In this document: positions 30,766-34,729 of the stretch, one piece after another | Layout: the number at the start of each line of letters is the position of its first letter | How positions within the stretch are numbered: the first letter of the stretch is position 1 | NCBI RefSeq assembly: GCF_003258865.1 | Contig: NZ_NPEX01000036.1 | Coordinates: forward strand, 1 to 34,729 | Reading direction: 5' to 3' | DNA: 34,729 nt | Source: Rhodoplanes roseus | GTDB lineage: Bacteria; Pseudomonadota; Alphaproteobacteria; Rhizobiales; Xanthobacteraceae | The notes under the pieces: model-generated | What the model was told of the DNA's origin: nothing | What the model saw: only the letters and a program-made list of their open reading frames with translations | Database searches by the model: none | Position numbers and translations under genes: made by a program

Positions 30766-31386
30766 TCAGGCGTTCGGCTCGATCTGGTCGTCGGCGACCA
30801 CGATTCGGCCCATCAGTCCACCCGCGTCTACGACGACGCGCCCGTGCGCGTCAACGCCCTCCACCGTGGCGACCACGCCAGCCCAGACGTCGACGATGAA
30901 ACGCACCGCCTCGCCGATCTTGTAAGGCCGCCCGGCCCGGCCGCCCATCGCCCTGTGTTCGTTGATCTCGGCGACCGCGCTGCGCAGCCGGTCCATCTCG
31001 GGATCGCTGATCATCACCAGACGGCGACCGAGCATCATGAAGCTGTGGATACCGGGCGAGCGCAGCACCAGCGCGTGCTCGAAGTAGGTGGCCGGCACGA
31101 ACAGGTAGCCGCGAAGGATCGGCACGTCGACGGTGATTCGCTGCCGAGCGCCGCCGCCTCGGTGGGTCCGCCACTGCCGCATCATGGGCAGCCATGTCGG
31201 CACGCGCCCCTGATGCCACAGCCAGGCCCGCGCCCGTTCCTCGCTCTGCGGCTCGACCAGCGCCACCACCCAGGCGCGGAACGCTCCGCCGTCCGTCGAC
31301 CACTGGCCCTCGTCGCACGGCGGCGACGACCGCATGGGCGCCCGGCCCACCACGGCGCGATGATCTTCGTCGTTGATCGCCAGCAT
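30766..31386 (-). CDS. NusG-family transcription elongation/antitermination protein (206 aa)
   Basis: Residues about 37-140 match the NGN domain: FRAWVVALVEPQSEERARAW, then RITVDVPILRGYLFVP, SPGIHSFMMLG and ISDPEMDRLRSAVAEI. Residues about 154-205 are a KOW domain (YKIGEAVRFIVDVWAGVVAT ... GRIVVADDQIE). NusG paralogues (RfaH, LoaP, UpxY) bind RNA polymerase and suppress pausing or termination at specific operons. Here the gene is the last before the strong hairpin and the late genes. ATG 31386 is used; GTG 31395, overlapping the previous stop (GTGA), is an alternative. A role as late-gene antiterminator is inferred. Confidence 0.85.
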   Translation of the reverse strand: MLAINDEDHRAVVGRAPMRSSPPCDEGQWSTDGGAFRAWVVALVEPQSEERARAWLWHQGRVPTWLPMMRQWRTHRGGGARQRITVDVPILRGYLFVPATYFEHALVLRSPGIHSFMMLGRRLVMISDPEMDRLRSAVAEINEHRAMGGRAGRPYKIGEAVRFIVDVWAGVVATVEGVDAHGRVVVDAGGLMGRIVVADDQIEPNA

Positions 31387-31391
31387 CGTCG

Positions 31392-32726
31392 TCACCCTCG
31401 CCCTTCCCTCGCCAGCTCGTCGGCTGCAGTCGCGTCGATCGGATCGGTCGCCGGGGGGCCGGTGCCGATAGGGCCGGTGCGGGCCGGCGGCCAGTCGCAG
31501 GGGACGCGGGCGCCCTCGCGGCGCACCGGCGCGTCGTTGATCGTTTTCGACATGGTTCGCAGCGTCGTGGTCTGCCCGGGCACCCGCTCCCACTGCGCTT
31601 CGAGTTTGACGCCGAGCGGCCGCAGCCACTCGGCCCAGCGGATGAACTTCGGGGTGTTCGGCTCGACGATCGGCCAGTCGGCGATCGGCACGGCGGCGAA
31701 CGGCGCCAGCGCCGCGACGTGGTCGGGCAGCGGCGCCATCCAGGCGCCCTCGCCGTCCTGCCCGTCGCAGCGCGCCGCCGGCGACATCGGGCGACGCCGG
31801 ATGGCGGCGAGCACGCTGCGGCCCTGCCACTCGGGCGAGCCGCGCCGCACCCAAACCGGCAGCACGGGCTCGGCCGGCGCGAAGCGCGCGTGCTCGGCCC
31901 ACAGCGCCGGGTCGCGCAGATACCGGGCCGGATCGAGCACCGATTGCCGGGGGTTGCGGCGCCGCTGCTCGGCGAGGCCGCGCGCCCCCGTCGTCGCCAG
32001 CCGCCGTTCGTCGGCCGACAGCCCGGCCCACAGGCGCACCACCTCGGCCGGCCGGTTGGACGATGCAGGGTAGGTTCGCCTGAACGCTTCCAGCCCTTGA
32101 TCGGGCAAGACCTCGATCGACTCGTTCCCTCGCCCACCCTGCGGCGTTTCGCCGAGGGAGGGGGCTTTGGGGGTAGGTAAAGGACTCTTGGACGGATTCT
32201 TCTTCTGTGAGTCGCACGAGTGAGACTCACCCAGTCTCACGGGTGAGACTCGCACAGTCTCAATTTGAGACTCACCCCGAGTCTCAAATTGAGACTCACC
32301 CCCCTCCGACAGGGCTTCCGGCGCGACCTCCGCCGGCTCGCCGCGCTCGCCCTCGCTGCCACGCAGCACGATCTCCCGGGCCTCGGCGTCGCCGTCACGC
32401 AGCCTGATCACGCGGCGACCGGTCTCCCGGTCCTGCGCGATGTCGTAATCGGCGACCGCGTCGAGGTTCAACCTGATCTCGTACTCGCGCTCGCCCCTCT
32501 CCCCGTGCCGCAGAAACCGGGTGATGAGGCCGACGCGTTCGAGCTCGTCGAGCCGGCGGAACACGGTCGCGCGCGACTGGCGAGAGATGTCGGCGATGTC
32601 GTCGGGATCGGCATGCCGGCACACGCCGCGCTCGTTCGCCCGATCCGCGATCACGAACAGCACGATCTGCGCGGACGGCCCGTCGGGCCGCTGCCGCATG
32701 GCCCAGTTCATGGCGACGATGCTCAC
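31392..32726 (-). CDS. Phage replication initiator with winged helix (lambda O-like, 444 aa)
   Basis: Residues 1-90 are a winged helix (MNWAMRQRPDGPSAQIVLFV, ISRQSRATVFRRLDELERVG LITRF) of the kind that binds phage origins. The linker at about 140-172 (ESQFETRGESQIETVRVSP) is encoded by the iterons. The C-terminal half has RLWAGLSADERRLA, DPARYLRDPALW and FIRWAEWLRPLGVKLEAQWE, a region I do not recognise, possibly for helicase recruitment or the partner replication protein. The GTG at 32726 overlaps the preceding stop (GTGA); MSIVAMNWAM is the usual kind of start. No separate helicase is visible in the window. Confidence 0.78.
   Translation of the reverse strand: MSIVAMNWAMRQRPDGPSAQIVLFVIADRANERGVCRHADPDDIADISRQSRATVFRRLDELERVGLITRFLRHGERGEREYEIRLNLDAVADYDIAQDRETGRRVIRLRDGDAEAREIVLRGSEGERGEPAEVAPEALSEGGESQFETRGESQIETVRVSPVRLGESHSCDSQKKNPSKSPLPTPKAPSLGETPQGGRGNESIEVLPDQGLEAFRRTYPASSNRPAEVVRLWAGLSADERRLATTGARGLAEQRRRNPRQSVLDPARYLRDPALWAEHARFAPAEPVLPVWVRRGSPEWQGRSVLAAIRRRPMSPAARCDGQDGEGAWMAPLPDHVAALAPFAAVPIADWPIVEPNTPKFIRWAEWLRPLGVKLEAQWERVPGQTTTLRTMSKTINDAPVRREGARVPCDWPPARTGPIGTGPPATDPIDATAADELAREGRG
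32210..32296. repeat. Four iterons: probable phage replication origin inside the initiator gene
   Basis: Four 17-18-bp palindromic units of form AGTCTCAnn(n)TGAGACT lie at 32210-32227 (two mismatches), 32233-32250, 32256-32272 and 32280-32296. They start every 23-24 bp, about two helical turns, with CACCC spacers. Next to the array, on the downstream side of the gene, is a purine-rich less GC-rich stretch (about 32176-32209) that could be the unwinding element. The layout parallels lambda ori inside gene O. Confidence 0.75.
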
Positions 32727-33079
32727 GGCTCGCTCCCCGGCGCATCGTCGTCGGGCACGAAGGTGCCGGCGCCGAACCATCGCGTCTCGTCGCCGACGAG
32801 CAGCAGCTGACCCGAGCCCCACGGCATTACGGCCTTGACCTCGCCCTGCGGAACGCGCCGCTCGCGCACGTCGACCGGCTCCCAGCCGGGCCCCGGCTTG
32901 ACGCGATCGCCGACGGCGAAGTGGGGATGCACGTATGGCCGCTTCGGCGGCACGGGCTCCGCGGGCGGCGGTGCTGGCACTGGCACGGGCGCCGGGGGCG
33001 CCGCGCACGCCGGCGCGGCAGGCGCCTCCGAAGCGGCCGGTGGTTTGAAGCTGAAGAGATCGGGGCCGGTCACGATCAT
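32723..33079 (-). CDS. Hypothetical protein with Pro/Ala linker and beta-barrel-like C-terminus (118 aa)
   Basis: The N-terminus (MIVTGPDLFSFKPP) is followed by a low-complexity Pro/Ala stretch (residues about 14-45). The C-terminal half (FAVGDRVKPGPGWEPVDVRE ... QGEVKAVMPWGSGQLLLVGD) looks like an SH3/KOW-like small barrel. ATG overlaps the previous stop (ATGA) and its stop overlaps the replication gene start (GTGA). Function unknown; operon place suggests a role in replication or its control. Confidence 0.68.
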   Translation of the reverse strand: MIVTGPDLFSFKPPAASEAPAAPACAAPPAPVPVPAPPPAEPVPPKRPYVHPHFAVGDRVKPGPGWEPVDVRERRVPQGEVKAVMPWGSGQLLLVGDETRWFGAGTFVPDDDAPGSEP

Positions 33080-33279
33080 CCCCGCTGGCGCATCTCGCCG
33101 CCGGACGCCTGCCGCGCCTCGCGCAGGATGTCGCCGACGCTGTTGCGGCTCATGCCGAGGCGCTCGGCAATGACGGGCGTCTCGATGCCCTGGGCAGCGA
33201 GCTGCAGCACCCGCTTGCGGCGGTGCGCGACGTCGAGCCCACGACGGTACTGATAGAGCGTCTCGGAGGTCGATTTCAT
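33076..33279 (-). CDS. Small helix-turn-helix protein (67 aa)
   Basis: ATG 33279 has AGGA 7 nt upstream. The product is basic, and residues about 26-54 form a helix-turn-helix (LAAQGIETPVIAERLGMSRN SVGDILREAR) resembling LuxR/resolvase or transposase-type DNA-binding helices. No other domain fits in 67 residues. It probably regulates the early operon. The longer open frame upstream overlaps the next gene and is rejected. Confidence 0.75.
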   Translation of the reverse strand: MKSTSETLYQYRRGLDVAHRRKRVLQLAAQGIETPVIAERLGMSRNSVGDILREARQASGGEMRQRG

Positions 33280-33283
33280 CGGA

Positions 33284-33571
33284 TCATCCTGTCTGCGGTC
33301 CGGGGCCTCGTCCCACCTCGGAGCGCGCTTCTGGCGCGCCCCGACCCTCTCCCTGCGACGAAGAGTGACGACCGAGGCACGGCGGTGTGCCGCCGTGCTG
33401 GTCCGGCACGCGGTCGCGCCCGTCGCCGTGGGCGCGCCAGAACTCCGTCCAGGGCAGCACACCGGGCTCGTGCCGCGCGACTCTGATCAGACCGCACGAC
33501 CAGCAAGCCCGCTCGGTGCGGTATTGCGTGCGGTACGGATCGGACCAGCTGTGACGAGCGGCAGGCGGCAT
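33284..33571 (-). CDS. Small cysteine-containing phage protein (95 aa)
   Basis: The 95-residue product begins MPPAARHSWSDPYRTQYRTE, has a CxxC pair (ACWSCGLIRVARHEPGVLPW) with nearby histidines, and a Gly/Arg-rich tail. It may be a small zinc-binding protein. The ATG lies 1 bp before the previous stop, with GGGG about 6 nt upstream. Competing frames over the same bases are shorter and less sensible. Function unknown; coding status moderate. Confidence 0.55.
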   Translation of the reverse strand: MPPAARHSWSDPYRTQYRTERACWSCGLIRVARHEPGVLPWTEFWRAHGDGRDRVPDQHGGTPPCLGRHSSSQGEGRGAPEARSEVGRGPGPQTG

Positions 33572-33572
33572 C

Positions 33573-34286
33573 TCACGCCCCGTTGCGCTGCCACAGCGCG
33601 CCGGTGTCGGGGTTGCACCACCAGATCGGCTTGCCGGCGGCCGTGAACGCGTCGATCTCGTGCCGCACGCCGACGCTGCTGTCCCAGCCCGGCAGGCGCA
33701 CGACGATCAGCGCGTCGGCGGCCGCCATCATCGGGGCATCGAACGGCAGCCAGAACGCGTGATCGAGGGGATCGATCTCGGCATGAACCGCGATCGGGTG
33801 ACTGTGCGCGATAGGCGAGAACACCCGCACGCCGCGGCGGGCGAGGTCGCCGGTGATGCGCGCCGCCGCCATGAAAGCCGCGTCGAGCCCGCCCGGAAAC
33901 TTGCTGTACGGCGTCGCGACGTAGCACAGCGCGAAATCGCCCGGCAGCTTGCGCTCGGGCTCACGCGACGCCGCGCCCGCCGGCGGAGCGGCACCCGGGC
34001 GATCGTCCTGCCCGAGCCCCAGAATCTCGCACTCGGCCAGGATGGCGAGCCGCGCCGCCGCGTGCTGCAGATGGGAGCGGCCGCTCTGCGGGTCGGCACC
34101 GTCGCGCAGCCACCAGGCCGTGAGATGCCGCATCGCCGCGCCAAAGTCGCGCGACCAGGCGCGGCCGGCCCGGAACCCGACCCGCGCGCCCGCGTCGTGC
34201 TTGCCGGCGCCGTGCCCCAGCACGTCGACGATCGCGCGGAACGCCGCCAGGGGCGCGAGATGCCAGGGTGATTTCGGGCGCGTCAT
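33573..34286 (-). CDS. dATP/dGTP diphosphohydrolase-like domain fused to DUF1937 (237 aa)
   Basis: Residues about 10-90 resemble the phage dATP/dGTP diphosphohydrolase N-terminal family (formerly DUF5664): LGHGAGKHDAGARVGFRAGR, AMRHLTAWWLRDGADPQSGR, SHLQHAAARLAILAE, with H54, D65, H72 and H75 as likely metal or catalytic residues. Residues about 118-225 resemble DUF1937, related to nucleoside deoxyribosyltransferases (CYVATPYSKFPGGLDAAFMA, LPGWDSSVGVRHEIDAF with E210). Both halves point to nucleotide pool editing during phage replication. ATG 34286 has GAGGAT 5 nt upstream and an ATGA overlap. Activity is untested inference. Confidence 0.78.
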   Translation of the reverse strand: MTRPKSPWHLAPLAAFRAIVDVLGHGAGKHDAGARVGFRAGRAWSRDFGAAMRHLTAWWLRDGADPQSGRSHLQHAAARLAILAECEILGLGQDDRPGAAPPAGAASREPERKLPGDFALCYVATPYSKFPGGLDAAFMAAARITGDLARRGVRVFSPIAHSHPIAVHAEIDPLDHAFWLPFDAPMMAAADALIVVRLPGWDSSVGVRHEIDAFTAAGKPIWWCNPDTGALWQRNGA

Positions 34287-34600
34287 GGGTGATCCTCGAA
34301 ATGCGGGCCCGTCACGGTGATGCGCAGGCCGATCTGTCGCTCGACGTCCAAAAGCTTGCCGAGCGGCCAGCCGAGCGCGGCGGCCGTGGCGACGGGATCG
34401 AGCCGCGCCAGCGCGGCCGCGACGATCCTGCGATAGGTGTCTCGATCGAGCGGCGCGCCGTCGACGCGGCGACGCAGGAGCACCTCGCGCCTCACCTCGC
34501 CGACGCGGCTGTCGTGCAGCAGCCGCCGCCGCCAGAGCGCATGCGCATCGTCCGGGCTTCCGCCGGCCCGCGCCGGATCGAGGCAGGAGCGCAGCATCAC
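34283..34600 (-). CDS. Hypothetical early phage protein (105 aa)
   Basis: The arginine- and leucine-rich, mainly helical protein contains ALWRRRLLHDSRVGEVRREV and ARLDPVATAAALGWPLGKLL, the latter looking like a short helix-turn-helix-like segment. The start is GTG 34600 or ATG 34597; the latter shares a base with the previous stop (TGATG) and is the more usual form. It overlaps the next gene by ATGA. No family is recognised. Confidence 0.65.
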   Translation of the reverse strand: MMLRSCLDPARAGGSPDDAHALWRRRLLHDSRVGEVRREVLLRRRVDGAPLDRDTYRRIVAAALARLDPVATAAALGWPLGKLLDVERQIGLRITVTGPHFEDHP

Positions 34601-34729
34601 GCCTCCTCCCCGTCTCGCATCGCATCGGCCGGCGCCGCATAGACCGGCGCGACGCCGGGCTCACGGCGCAGGAACGCCGGAATGTCGATCTCGCCGGGAT
34701 CGACGGGAACCGGGCGCCTCGCGGCGCCC
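34597..34729 (-). CDS. C-terminal end of an early phage protein (partial, start off right edge)
   Basis: The frame is open from the right edge to a TGA at 34597-34599, giving 43 residues that include VDPGEIDIPAFLRREPGVAP and end AMRDGEEA. EIDIPAFLRR-type endings are common in small Rhizobiales phage proteins as I recall. The stop overlaps the next start, which supports the frame. The identity of the gene cannot be told from this fragment. Confidence 0.6.
   Translation of the reverse strand, partial: GAARRPVPVDPGEIDIPAFLRREPGVAPVYAAPADAMRDGEEA

Larger units (their letters stand above)
6182..34729. mobile_element. Siphovirus-type prophage (partial, right end outside window)
   Basis: From the tRNA 3' end to the window edge the genes form a near-complete temperate siphophage: replication, HNH, terminase, portal, protease, HK97 capsid, connectors, tail tube, frameshifted chaperones, tape measure, tip proteins, fibres and lysis. 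No tail sheath or baseplate wedge genes are seen, so a long non-contractile tail is expected. A separate replication module and terS/HNH argue against a gene transfer agent. Integrase, repressor and the second att site are not in view. I see no interrupted structural gene, so the element may be intact. Confidence 0.93.

Noticed and set aside
33573-34286. Diaminopurine (Z-genome) modification system
   Set aside because: Only a dATP/dGTP diphosphohydrolase-like domain is seen; no PurZ-like gene or special polymerase is in the window.
6182-34729. Gene transfer agent rather than prophage
   Set aside because: A replication initiator with an origin, a small terminase, an HNH nuclease and a tRNA attachment site are expected of a phage and not of a GTA.

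Overview
The window is about 34.7 kb of very GC-rich DNA. Its promoter, codon and protein features fit an alphaproteobacterium, most likely of the Hyphomicrobiales (Rhizobiales). The left 6 kb is ordinary chromosome. The rest, from the 3' end of a tRNA-Thr gene to the right edge, is most of one tailed prophage of siphovirus type.

Chromosomal part (1-6181): a signal-peptide protein cut by the left edge (minus strand); an MHS-family MFS transporter with a large extra loop (+); an ArnT/PMT-like glycosyltransferase (+) facing a PAP2 phosphatase (-); a lone modA (-) with a possible molybdate operator; and tRNA-Thr(TGT). The tRNA 3' end points at the prophage and is the probable integration target. 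Just beyond it lie three GTTACRA repeats and a short dyad that look like integrase arm sites.

Prophage part (about 6182 to beyond 34729): four very small, tightly overlapping plus-strand genes sit next to the attachment end (6292-7188). Everything else runs right to left on the minus strand, in the order expected for a cos/HK97-type siphophage. From the right: a partial early gene, a short hypothetical gene, a dATP/dGTP-diphosphohydrolase-like/DUF1937 fusion, small regulators, and a lambda O-like replication protein with four iterons inside its own gene. Next come a NusG-like protein, a strong hairpin, an HNH endonuclease, small and large terminase, portal, S49 protease, HK97 major capsid protein and head-tail connectors. 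The tail genes follow: tube, two chaperone frames joined by a GGGAAAC -1 frameshift site, a 786-aa tape measure, M/L/K/J-like tip proteins and fibres. A lysis cassette ends the series. Start and stop codons overlap (ATGA, TGATG, GTGA) at most junctions, so long polycistronic transcripts are likely. No integrase, repressor or excisionase is visible; these probably lie beyond the right edge.

The most interesting layers are regulatory. The replication origin appears to be embedded in the initiator gene. A phage NusG paralogue sits immediately before a perfect 14-bp hairpin that separates it from the late genes. A programmed frameshift joins the tail chaperones, and a candidate cos dyad lies between HNH and terS. 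The fibre region is locally less GC-rich, as expected of exchanged receptor-binding modules. All functional assignments come from reading motifs and gene order; no database search was run.
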